The notes under the pieces are model-generated. The model was not told the origin of the DNA and did no database searches. It was given only the letters and a program-made list of their open reading frames with translations. Shown in pieces: positions 44,019 to 51,526 of a stretch of 64,000 bases of DNA; positions within the stretch are counted from its first letter, which is position 1, and every line of letters starts with the position of its first letter. The position numbers and the translations under genes were made by a program. This DNA is from Dermatophilaceae bacterium Sec6.4 (GTDB taxonomy: Bacteria; Actinomycetota; Actinomycetes; Actinomycetales; Dermatophilaceae). The stretch covers positions 1,984,001 through 2,048,000 of the forward strand of contig CP144172.1 in the NCBI GenBank assembly GCA_039636865.1, in the 5' to 3' direction.

Positions 44019-44564
44019 ATGATCAGCAGGATCGGGAAGCTCATAGGAGTACTCCTCACGCTGGTGGCCGGTATGTCACTCGCGTTCGCATCACCGGCCC
44101 ACGCCAGCATCGAAGGCCCGACGTGGGCGCACACCGCGGGCCACTGGGGCAACGTCAGCGTGGAGGACCACACGAGCGGGGCCTGGCCCGTCAAGACCGC
44201 CGTTGCGACCTGGGGGAGTGGGCTTTACTACAGGTCGTGTGGCACTAGCAACCAGTGCGTCAAGGTCTCCGAGAAGAACCAGGGCGACACCGGACAGATC
44301 GCCATCACGTCGCAGTCGTGGACTCAAGACGCGAAGGGAAAGACGCACTTCACCCCGCTCACGATCACGATCAACAGCTACTACAACACCCGGACCACCG
44401 CCGCCGTGCGGTCGCAGGTCGTCACGCACGAACTCGGCCACGCGCTGGGGCTAGGGCACGACACCTGGAACGACGTCATGAACGCTGACGGCGTGCATTC
44501 CTACAACGTGGTCTCGCCGCAAGAACGCGAAGAGTTGCGCAACATCTACGGGGTGGCTGCCTGA
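44019..44564 (+). CDS. Secreted matrixin-type zinc metalloprotease
   Basis: A 181-residue protein with a signal peptide ending SPAHA-SI (~31). The metzincin zinc motif is HELGHALGLGH (H137, E138, H141, H147), followed by a likely Met-turn ADGVHSYNVVS and a C-terminal helix QEREELRNIYG. Two Cys (GTSNQC, YYRSC) may pair. It is shorter than many bacterial matrixins, so it has little besides the catalytic domain. Its ribosome site GAGGAGAAG is excellent. It is intact among dead elements and looks like foreign cargo. There is an IS256 remnant just 6 bp after its stop, on the opposite strand. Confidence 0.85.
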   Translation: MISRIGKLIGVLLTLVAGMSLAFASPAHASIEGPTWAHTAGHWGNVSVEDHTSGAWPVKTAVATWGSGLYYRSCGTSNQCVKVSEKNQGDTGQIAITSQSWTQDAKGKTHFTPLTITINSYYNTRTTAAVRSQVVTHELGHALGLGHDTWNDVMNADGVHSYNVVSPQEREELRNIYGVAA

Positions 44565-44570
44565 AACAGA

Positions 44571-44897
44571 TCACTCAGCACCGTTACGCACGTTGCCGTC
44601 CTGCTCGGCCGCAGTGGGCTGGTGTTTCTCATGCCCCAGGTGCTCGGCTATCTCCTCCTCCAGAGCGGCCTGAAGGACAGTGGCCGTGATCATCTTCAGC
44701 AGCCCGTCCGGGCCCGTCAGATCATCCCGGCGGGCCCGGGCGGCCTTGACCAACTCCCGCACCGCGGCCCGCTCGGACTCCCCGGGTTTGGCTGTCTTCT
44801 TCGCATCCTTGGGCATCGAACTCATGCCCTTGATTGTCTCGGTCATCGGTGACCAGCCTTCCTCGCCGACTCCTTCGGCGTGTTGAGCTAGAAACAC
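44571..44897 (-). pseudogene. IS256-family transposase N-terminal fragment
   Basis: A 108-codon frame whose second half, ARARRDDLTGPDGLLKMITA, TVLQAALEEEIAEHLGHEKH and NVRNG, is the conserved N terminus of IS256 transposases (LTGPDGLLKxLTKxVLExAL...EHLGYEKH...GNSRNG). The frame ends there with a stop; the DDE core is absent. Confidence 0.85.
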
Positions 44898-44957
44898 AAT
44901 TCAGCTGACAGTCCCCGTCACCCCAATGTCGCGTTGGCCGCGATTTGCGATACTCCC

Positions 44958-45389
44958 GTGGTGATACGTCGTAGCGCCGGTGTGGAGGCTGTGGTCGAGC
45001 AGTTCTACGACGTGATGCGGGGTGTTGGATCGGCCGAGGAGTTGTTGTCCTCGGATATGACTGTGGCCATCGGTACCGATGAGGAAGAGTGGGACACCGA
45101 TCACGCTGGTGCTGTGGCTGGGTTTTTCAGCCAGAGTCAAGAGGCTGGCTCCGTCACGGTGCAAGCGGGGTCACCGCGCGGTTTCAGCGATGGCGGGTTC
45201 GGGTGGTTCCAGGACCGGGCGCTGGTGACGTTAGCTGATGGGGAATCAGTACCGGTGAGGGTCACTGGGGTCGTCCGATTTGAGGATGGTCGATGGCGAC
45301 TGGTGCAGGTCCATGTTTCGATCGGGCTGCCTAACGCCGAACTGGGTTTGGACCTGACTACAAACCCGGGCGCTCAACGTGGCGGGTAG
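44958..45389 (+). CDS. NTF2-like / SnoaL-fold protein
   Basis: A 143-residue protein of the nuclear transport factor 2-like superfamily: an N-terminal helix VEAVVEQFYDVMRGVGSAEE, then beta strands MTVAIGTDEEEWDTDHAGAV, VQAGSPRGFSDGGFGWFQDR, VTGVVRFEDGRWRLVQVHVS and a final IGLPN. This family holds isomerases, stress proteins and non-enzymatic binders, so no reaction can be named. I take GTG 44958; the longer frame adds nothing conserved. Confidence 0.75.
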   Translation: MVIRRSAGVEAVVEQFYDVMRGVGSAEELLSSDMTVAIGTDEEEWDTDHAGAVAGFFSQSQEAGSVTVQAGSPRGFSDGGFGWFQDRALVTLADGESVPVRVTGVVRFEDGRWRLVQVHVSIGLPNAELGLDLTTNPGAQRGG

Positions 45390-45513
45390 CAGGGTAAACC
45401 CGGGCCGCGACTGGCCCACGGAGAAATAGATCCCAGAGTCCGTCGTGACAGCGAACGTTCACGAGACACCCTGTATGAAGGGACTGCCCAGAGTTTGGAT
45501 GCTCCTATTGGTG

Positions 45514-46745
45514 TCAAGCGGCGTCTGGGAGGGTCAGCGTGCTCAACCATGAGCGGTAGCTCGCGGCGAATTGGTGGTTGGTTCTGATGCCTCGCTCGGT
45601 TCGAGAGATGGTCGTCAAGCTGACGCTCAGATGGTCGGCTGCGGCTTGCATCGTGAGGCCGAGGTGTTGACGGGTCGGGCGCAGGTCGCCGACGGTGGGG
45701 ACGGGTGGTGGCTGGGTCAGGACACGGTAAATGTCGCGGGCTATGTGCCGTTTGAGGCACCGCAGGATGTCGCGGTCTGTCTTTGACTCCCCGCGGCGAC
45801 GCTGGGCATAGGCCTGGGTTGCGGGATCGGTTTTGAGCCGGATCATGGCGATGCGCCACTGGGCGCTGTTGGCTTGGCGATCGCCCCTCGGTTGAGTCGA
45901 TGCCGCACGGTGCGCCCGGAAGAGGCTTCAATGGGCGATGCTCCACACAGGGACGCGAACGCGGATTCGCTGTGCATTCGCTCGGGGTTGTCACCTGCGG
46001 CCACGAGCAGGGCGCACGCGCTATCGACGCCGATGCCACGGGTTGCCATAAGTTCGGGGTTGGCCGATTCGGCCAGGGTTGTCAGTCCAGCGCGTAGCCG
46101 TGCGAGCTCGGTGTCCAGTCCTTGGATGTGGCGGGCCAGGGTCCGTAGTGTTTGTTTCACCGCGACCGCTGGATCGCCCGACGGGCCGGCATCGACCCGC
46201 AACCGGGCACACCGAGTGAACAGGACAGTCGGTGTCAATACCTCCAGCTCGTCACGAATATCGGACGGCGCGGTGACCAGTACCGAACGCAGGGTGTTGA
46301 TCAGCGCGGTGCGACTCTTGCGCAGCGTCGTCAGCATCAGACGGTGAAGACGGATGGATTCCACGATCCCGTCGTGGCTTTTGGGCAGTCCCTGAGCGTT
46401 CCCGTTCAACGCTGAGCGGGCTGCTGCTTCGGCGTCAATGGTGTCGGTCTTGCCGTGCCGGCGACGCAGCGCACGGTCAGGGCGATTGACCTCGACTACG
46501 GCCAGGCCCCGGCCCGTCAACAGCGCTGCGATTCCGGCCCCGTAGGACCCGGTGCCTTCGATCCCGACAATACTGACCGGGCCGTTGGCCAGGAGCCATT
46601 CATGCAGCTGCTCGCACCCTCTGCTGGTCGTCGCAAACGCGGCAGTGGTGATCAATCGACCAATACTGTCGATGACCGCAACGACGTTGGTGTCTTTGTG
46701 GGTATCGATACCGGCGTAGTTCAACTCGGCTGATTCTGAAGCCAT
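45514..46745 (-). pseudogene. IS110-family transposase interrupted by one frameshift
   Basis: The first part (start 46745) has the DEDD-type N-terminal domain, YAGIDTHKDTNVVAVIDSIG, IEGTGSYGAGIAALLTGRGL and KTDTIDAEAAARSA, and the transposase_20 part MATRGIGVDSACALLVAAGD then HRLNRG. The rest, VLTQPPPVPTVGDLRPTRQH and a helix-turn-helix tail, lies in the -1/+2 frame (45514-45846), with ARDIYRVL and RCLKRHIA. If one G is added in the G4 run at 45884-45887 (C4 on the plus strand) the reading restores NRGGDRQANSAQWRIA, as expected. So the element is broken by one base, or this is a sequencing slip. Confidence 0.85.
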
Positions 46746-46965
46746 CTGTTGCCCGTTTCTCCAGGCGCGGATCCGGCGCCGAGACGGGCAGAAGGGCAGA
46801 ACATCAACGGTGCGAACAAGGCTCCTATCAAGCCACGCCCACCCGAACCCGGCGACAGCAGGATGCTCGAGGGAGCACCTGCACCCCGGAGCCAGGCGGT
46901 CGACATATCCAAACGAAGGCACACACAAGGCCAGTAGACATTCGAGTCACACCACCGGACTCCGG

Positions 46966-48286
46966 GGCACTACCAGTATTGATGTTGGCACCTGACCTGT
47001 GAGGATTGCTCCTCGCTGGAAGAATGTCTGTGATGCCCAAGCCCTACCCCAGAGAGTTCCGCAACGACGTCGTGGCCGTCGCCCGTAAGGGCGACGCACC
47101 GTTGAATCAGATCGCCAAAGACTTCGGGATCTCCGATAGTTGTTTAGCGAACTGGCTGAAACGGGCCGATGTCGTTGACGGCAACCGCCCCGGTGTCACC
47201 GAGAAACAATCGGCGGAGGTGCGCGAGTTGAAGAAGCGCAACCGGTTGCTGGAGCAGGAGAACGAGGTCCTACGCCGCGCAGCGGCGTACTTGTCCCAGG
47301 CGAATCTGCCGGGAAAATATTCTTCCCGCTCGTCCGTGAGATGGCCGCGACCGGTGCCCGCATCGGTGGCGTGCAGGGTTCTGGGGTTCTTCACCCAGGG
47401 GTACTACAAATGGGTCAGAAACCCGGTGTCGCAACGGGATTGGAACGACGCGCACCTGATCAACACTGCGGTCGATATCCACGGTGATGGCCCAGGGTTC
47501 GGGTACCGGTTCATCGCTGATGAGCTGCCCGCCCGTGGGATCACCGCCTCGGAGAACCGGGTATGGCGGCTGTGCTCAGTCCAACGAATTTTCTCCACCC
47601 ACTCCAAGAAGCGCGGGACCGGGCGTAAACCTGGCCTGTCGGTGCACGATGACCTGCCCGCGATTCCCACCGCCGACCGAAAGGAGGGCGGGCCGGGGCG
47701 TGACTTCTCCGTGACCGGGCCGGACCAGAAGTGGTTGACCGATATTCCCCCGCAAGCGGGAGGTGCCCCCTCCGAGCACCCCACCGGTGACGGCAAGCTC
47801 TATCTGTGCGCGGTCAAGGACTGCTACTCCGGGCGGATCGTGGGCTACTCCATCGACTCGAGGATGAAATCAGCACTGGTCGCCTCAGCGATCCGCAACG
47901 CGATCAGCCTTCGATCACCGCATATGACCATCTTGCACAGCGACCGGGGTAGCCAGGGCCAGTTCCGGTCGAAGAGAGTCGTACGCCTGCTGAAGAAGAA
48001 CGGGCTACGCGGCTCGATGGGCCGCGTCGGCGCGTGCGGGGACAACGCCGCTATGGAGTCCTTCTTCGCCCTGCTACAAAAAAACGTCCTGAACACCCAG
48101 CGCTGGGAAACCCACGAGGAACTGCGCCTGGCGATCGTGACCTGGATCGAAACTAGGCACAACCGACGGCGCCGACAACGACACCTCGGGAAGCTGACAC
48201 CCGTCGAATTTGAGATGATCTACAAGGCCGCTGACGCGGCCTAAGAACCACCCACCCCTAGTGTCAACCAGACCGGGGGCAGTCCC
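46966..48286 (+). mobile_element. IS3-family element
   Basis: It contains the DDE transposase frame. Possible imperfect terminal inverted repeats are near 46966-46993 (GGGCACTACC...TGTTGGCACC) and 48259-48286 (GTGTCAACCAGACCGGGGGC); the match is partial and was made by eye. No target duplication could be confirmed. Confidence 0.5.
47006..48244 (+). CDS. IS3-family transposase, orfA and orfB joined in one frame
   Basis: A 412-codon frame. The orfA part is a helix-turn-helix with a leucine zipper: KPYPREFRNDVVAVARKGDA, IAKDFGISDSCLANWLKRAD and VRELKKRNRLLEQENEVLRR. The orfB part has the rve DDE core: Asp in QKWLTDI, Asp in LHSDRGSQG and Glu in NAAMESFFA. The linker SSRSSVRWPRPVPAS is out of frame relative to the usual FPLVREMAATGARI, which is readable in the next frame, so an indel has put orfB in line with orfA. 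There is also a ~27-bp in-frame insertion near 47746-47771. The catalytic residues remain, but function is doubtful. ATG 47024 or 47033 may be the true start. Confidence 0.85.
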   Translation: MLLAGRMSVMPKPYPREFRNDVVAVARKGDAPLNQIAKDFGISDSCLANWLKRADVVDGNRPGVTEKQSAEVRELKKRNRLLEQENEVLRRAAAYLSQANLPGKYSSRSSVRWPRPVPASVACRVLGFFTQGYYKWVRNPVSQRDWNDAHLINTAVDIHGDGPGFGYRFIADELPARGITASENRVWRLCSVQRIFSTHSKKRGTGRKPGLSVHDDLPAIPTADRKEGGPGRDFSVTGPDQKWLTDIPPQAGGAPSEHPTGDGKLYLCAVKDCYSGRIVGYSIDSRMKSALVASAIRNAISLRSPHMTILHSDRGSQGQFRSKRVVRLLKKNGLRGSMGRVGACGDNAAMESFFALLQKNVLNTQRWETHEELRLAIVTWIETRHNRRRRQRHLGKLTPVEFEMIYKAADAA

Positions 48287-48521
48287 AAGTGGCCCTCCAG
48301 AAGTGCTGTTTGGGGAACCACGAAATGCTTACCGGGCAACCTCATTCGACCTCGGTGCGGCACGGGGCTCAGGCATTCCGTAGCTCAGTTTGACAGTAAT
48401 CCAGCCGGAACTGGAATGTCGCGGCTGCTCTCAACCCCCATTTCGTCGAGGTGCTGGGATCTGGATACTGGGTACGACGTTGAGGTCAGGGGGCTGCACG
48501 ACGCTCATAGCCAGTGGCCGC
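48245..48521. other. Spacer with no recognised gene
   Basis: It includes the right end of the IS3 element; the remaining ~230 bp before the leader repeat carries no recognisable gene. Confidence 0.4.
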
Positions 48522-48653
48522 GGGTGTAACGTCAAAGTGCTGAACAGATCAGCTGGTTCGGGAAAGGTCTGGCCGTCCGCTGCCACGCCTTAGGAGTGCT
48601 TGCTCCCCGCCCTTTTCGTGATCGCATTCCACTCGTGATGCAGGTTCCCCATG
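48522..48653 (+). repeat. Leader-like dispersed repeat, copy A
   Basis: ~130 bp similar to 56788-56916: both begin GGGTGTA(A/G)CGTC(A/G)AAGTGCTGA, share TTCGGGAA(A/G)GGT and GGCCGTCCGC, and end in AGGTTCCC followed by ATG. In copy A that ATG is the start of the DUF5994 gene. The spacing is nearly the same in both copies. Confidence 0.65.
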
Positions 48654-49529
48654 GTGATCCACAAGCTCCCACTCGCTCGGACTGATGTCGATACTGAACC
48701 GGCAGCTCGGCTGAATCTTTCGCGCGACCCTCAAACTGGGGTGTCTGACGGCGCATGGTGGCCTCGTAGTTCGTCTCTTCAGGCGGAGCTTCCGAGTCTG
48801 GATCTGGCGGTTCACGCGCTGATCGGTTCCCGTGTCGCACGTGTTGCTTATACCCTCGGTCTCTGGTCACCAGCACCTCACAAGTTGTGGACCTCGCTTG
48901 GAATAACGAAATTGGGATGGTTCCACGACGGTCGAGGAACCGGCGCGATTGATCTGCAGCTGAGCGACGGCACCACCCTGGTGCTGACCGTGATCCCACC
49001 GGACACCGAGCCCTCGCTTGCCCGGCGAATGCTGGGGGACGGTGGTCACACGCTTCTCTCCGCACCCGCGATGACACCGATCGAGCGTGCCCTTGATCGG
49101 TGGGACGACGAAGGTGGACACGCCGCGCCGAGGCCGCATCCTGAGATAGCTCACGGGGGATCTAGAGCCGCGCTGATTTGCTCCTGCGGGTGCGGAGAAG
49201 TCGAGCAGGCTTATCCCTTTCACGAGGTGTCGGTGCCGTCAGATGAGAGCACAGCGGCAGAGTCGGACAAGCATGCTTTTGCCCAGGCCCTGCTGGCACT
49301 TGCGGATCTTGCCGGTGACGTATTCGGTGGTGTCGAGGGGTTGGACCGGGCGTCGTGTTCACCGAATATCAAGTACCTCGCTCAAATCGGCATGGGTGCC
49401 GCGGCCCGTGGCTGTTCGCAGGATGGGTGGCGCGCTCAGGTCGCGATCACCCAGGGTCTTGATGCCGCGAGAGAGCTCGATCAAGCCGAGGAATGTATGC
49501 GGCATAGCGGTCTGTGGCCGTGGGCCTGA
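48651..49529 (+). CDS. DUF5994 family protein with C-terminal extension
   Basis: A 292-residue protein. Its first ~150 residues match the DUF5994 pattern as I know it: ARLNLSRDPQTGVSDGAWWP, RSSSLQAELPSL, RVARVAYTLGLWSPAPHKLW, LGWFHDGRGTGAIDL and LTVIPPDTEPSLARRML. Function unknown; the domain is common in mycobacteria and streptomycetes near stress genes. The C-terminal ~110 residues (SDKHAFAQALLALADLAGDV, AQIGMGAAARGCSQDGWRAQ) are not part of the usual domain and could be a second, unnamed one; CSCGCGEVEQ at ~183 gives a possible metal site. Its start lies at the end of the leader repeat. Confidence 0.8.
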   Translation: MVIHKLPLARTDVDTEPAARLNLSRDPQTGVSDGAWWPRSSSLQAELPSLDLAVHALIGSRVARVAYTLGLWSPAPHKLWTSLGITKLGWFHDGRGTGAIDLQLSDGTTLVLTVIPPDTEPSLARRMLGDGGHTLLSAPAMTPIERALDRWDDEGGHAAPRPHPEIAHGGSRAALICSCGCGEVEQAYPFHEVSVPSDESTAAESDKHAFAQALLALADLAGDVFGGVEGLDRASCSPNIKYLAQIGMGAAARGCSQDGWRAQVAITQGLDAARELDQAEECMRHSGLWPWA

Positions 49530-49560
49530 TGGTCAATGAAGCGGCCACGAAAAGTCGGCG

Positions 49561-49788
49561 ATGTTGTTCGCGGGGGCGAAGGTCACCCACCTGGGTCTAC
49601 TACCGCAAGGACAGCCCGAACGGGACTCGCGGGCTTTGTCGATGATCGCCGCTCATGATGCTGAGGGATTCGGTGGGTGCACACAGATCGGGGAATGCAC
49701 CGCGGTCTGCCCACAGAGCATTCAACTCGACGTCATTTCCCAGTTCAACCACGACGTCCTGCGCGCACTACTACACGGAGAAAACTGA
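49561..49788 (+). pseudogene. sdhB: Succinate dehydrogenase/fumarate reductase Fe-S subunit, C-terminal fragment
   Basis: A 75-codon frame, MLFAGAKVTHLGLLPQGQPE, RDSRALSMIAAHDAEGFGGC and TQIGECTAVCPQSIQLDVIS, is the C-terminal third of an SdhB-type subunit, with the Cys cluster GGCTQIGECTAVCP. The N-terminal 2Fe-2S domain is missing and nothing else of the operon is here. It could still be expressed, but it cannot make a working subunit. It precedes the Rieske-cupin gene by ~27 bp. Confidence 0.8.
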
Positions 49789-49814
49789 GCCGGGACGAGG
49801 ACTGGGGGACGAAC

Positions 49815-50555
49815 ATGCGCATTATTGTTACGAACGACCGACCGAGGCTCGACACCACTACGCCCAGCACCACGCCAGGCGATCCCACCCTCGACGTGCT
49901 TCTCGACAAGATCCCCGCGGGCGGGCGGTTGAGCATCACCCAGGTCAGCATCCCGGTCGGCAGCGGCCTGCGAGAGCATGACCACGGCGATGCCGAAGTG
50001 GTCCTGATCCCGATCTTCGGGGAAGTGACCGTACGAAGCAGCAGTCAGCGCGAAACCCTGGTGCCCGGGAGGATCGCATTGCTACCGCGAGGTGAACGCG
50101 TCGCACTGGCCAACGAGACCCGCGAACCGGCCACTCTGATCATGGTGCTCACCGATATCGGGGCAGCGGCAGGCGCCCCGGCACCGATAGCGGCGGACAG
50201 TTCGAGCACACCCGTCGCACCCACCAGTGTCGCGACCGATGAAACCCATTGGGTGCGGGCCGGTCTTGCCGACGACGTCGAGGACGACAGCGCTGTCCAC
50301 GTCGACCTGCAAGGGCACGCGCTGTGCATTGCCCGCAGCCGCGGGCTCCTGTACGCGCTACGGGACGAATGCAGCCACGGGCAGGTCCAACTGTCCGAAG
50401 GGGAGGTCGACGACGGTTACGTGGAGTGCTGGATGCACGGTTCACGTTTCGACCTGGCCACCGGGATACCCGACTGTCTTCCTGCCACGCAGCCAGTCAC
50501 GGTCTACCCCGTCCGTGTCATCGATGGCGGCATCGACATCGCTCTGCCATGCTGA
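49815..50555 (+). CDS. Cupin-Rieske fusion protein
   Basis: A 246-residue two-domain protein. Residues ~25-115 form a cupin: RLSITQVSIPVGSGLREHDH, EVVLIPIFGEVTV and GRIALLPRGERVALAN, with His and Asp/Glu residues fit for metal. After an Ala/Pro linker (~118-145), residues ~148-245 are a Rieske ferredoxin domain with C186-x-H188 (ECSHGQ) and C205-x2-H208 (ECWMHGSRFDL). The Rieske part resembles the ferredoxin component of ring-hydroxylating systems. It is followed ~1 kb downstream by a ferredoxin reductase, a logical electron donor. ATG 49815 is chosen over a longer frame that overlaps the sdhB fragment. Confidence 0.85.
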   Translation: MRIIVTNDRPRLDTTTPSTTPGDPTLDVLLDKIPAGGRLSITQVSIPVGSGLREHDHGDAEVVLIPIFGEVTVRSSSQRETLVPGRIALLPRGERVALANETREPATLIMVLTDIGAAAGAPAPIAADSSSTPVAPTSVATDETHWVRAGLADDVEDDSAVHVDLQGHALCIARSRGLLYALRDECSHGQVQLSEGEVDDGYVECWMHGSRFDLATGIPDCLPATQPVTVYPVRVIDGGIDIALPC

Positions 50556-50578
50556 ATTGTCGCAGCGGCTCAATGGAG

Positions 50579-50750
50579 TCAGCGCAGTTCGGCAACCGTG
50601 AGCAGGGCCGCGAAGCGCTCGAGCTTGAGCAGGCGGTGGCGAGCGTCCGGGATGATCAGCAGGTCACCGGAGCGGGCATCTCGATGTTCTTCTCCAGCAC
50701 ACAACCGGACGTGACCATGCAACACATGCAGCACCCCGCTCATGACCGCC
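50579..50750 (-). pseudogene. Cupin-domain fragment
   Basis: The minus-strand frame ends MSGVLHVLHGHVRLCAGEEH, RDARSGDLLIIPDARHRLLK and LERFAALLTVAEL, the last strands of a single-domain cupin with the LLTVA end. The N-terminal strands that should precede it (upstream, at 50750-50880) are not readable, because ZIP-like sequence on the other strand takes over. It is a remnant. Confidence 0.6.
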
Positions 50751-50751
50751 C

Positions 50752-51464
50752 ACCACGGTGCCGGCGGCGTGCGGCTGTGATCGGTGCAGCCTTGGCTGCC
50801 TTCCGGCCCCCTGGTGCCCGACTGACCAGCGGGGTGCAGCACTTCGCCGCTGATGCAGTGCTTGCCGCGGTCGCACTGGACGTAAAACCTGGCCTGAGCA
50901 AGCAGGGTCATCTCGCGATTGCGACGGCCGGTTTCGCCTTCGGCGCGGCGATCGTGCTCGGGGTACGGCAGCTGGAGAGCCACGGCGCAGCGACCGCTGA
51001 GCAGGAAGAGACGGGGACTGCCCACCGCGTTGCTGGTCGCGGTCGGAGTGGACCTGCTGCTGGATGGGATCCTCGTCGGGCTCAGCGTCGCGACCCTCGG
51101 ACGCACCCAGGGCGTGGTGCTGACGATTGCGCTCACCCTGGTGCTGTTGCCGTTGGCGTTGTCGGTCACCGTGGAGCTGGCCCGTCGTGGCATGAGTGCG
51201 GTGCGGGCGGCGCTGCTCCCGCCGCTGATCCCGCAGCTGCTCTCGCTCGCACTGGTCGCTGGCGCGATTGCAGCGGTGCTGCTGCTCGGTTCGGCTCCTG
51301 CGGCACTCTTGGCCGCGATCCTCGGCTTCGGTGTGGCCGCACTGTTGTTTCTGGCTTCCGAGGAGTTACTCGTCGAGGCACACGAAACGACCGACACGCC
51401 ACTGTTAGCGGCGATGTTTTTCATCGGCTTCTTCGCCCTGTACGTCCTGGACGCAAGCCGCTAG
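50752..51464 (+). pseudogene. ZIP-like metal transporter, frameshifted and 5'-truncated
   Basis: The first part, VIGAALAAFRPPGARLTSGV, QHFAADAVLAAVALDVKPGL and GFAFGAAIVLGVRQLESHGA, is in one frame up to ~51015. The rest, GLPTALLVAVGVDLLLDGIL, PLALSVTVELARRG, AAILGFGVAALLFLASEELL and VEAHETTDTPLLAAMFFIGF, is in another (one extra base near 51016). Together they give a ZIP-family-like multi-helix protein lacking its first helix. The 3' frame alone (50919-51464) could be mis-annotated as a gene. Confidence 0.7.
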
Positions 51465-51526
51465 CCCCGATCCCTTGATCATCTTCCCCCAGAGTGGCCT
51501 CACCGGGCAGAACAGAGAGACATCAC

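Noticed and set aside
45514..45846. A stand-alone XRE-type regulator
   Set aside because: The helix-turn-helix tail follows RCLKRHIARDIYRVL, which is the end of the IS110 transposase after the frameshift, so it is part of that element.
48532..49077. A 181-codon minus-strand frame opposite the DUF5994 gene
   Set aside because: Its end matches the repeat copy only by chance of the shared DNA; composition is shadow-like and no start site is present.
50919..51464. An independent small membrane protein gene
   Set aside because: The upstream frame continues the same ZIP-like protein after a one-base shift; it is a pseudogene portion.
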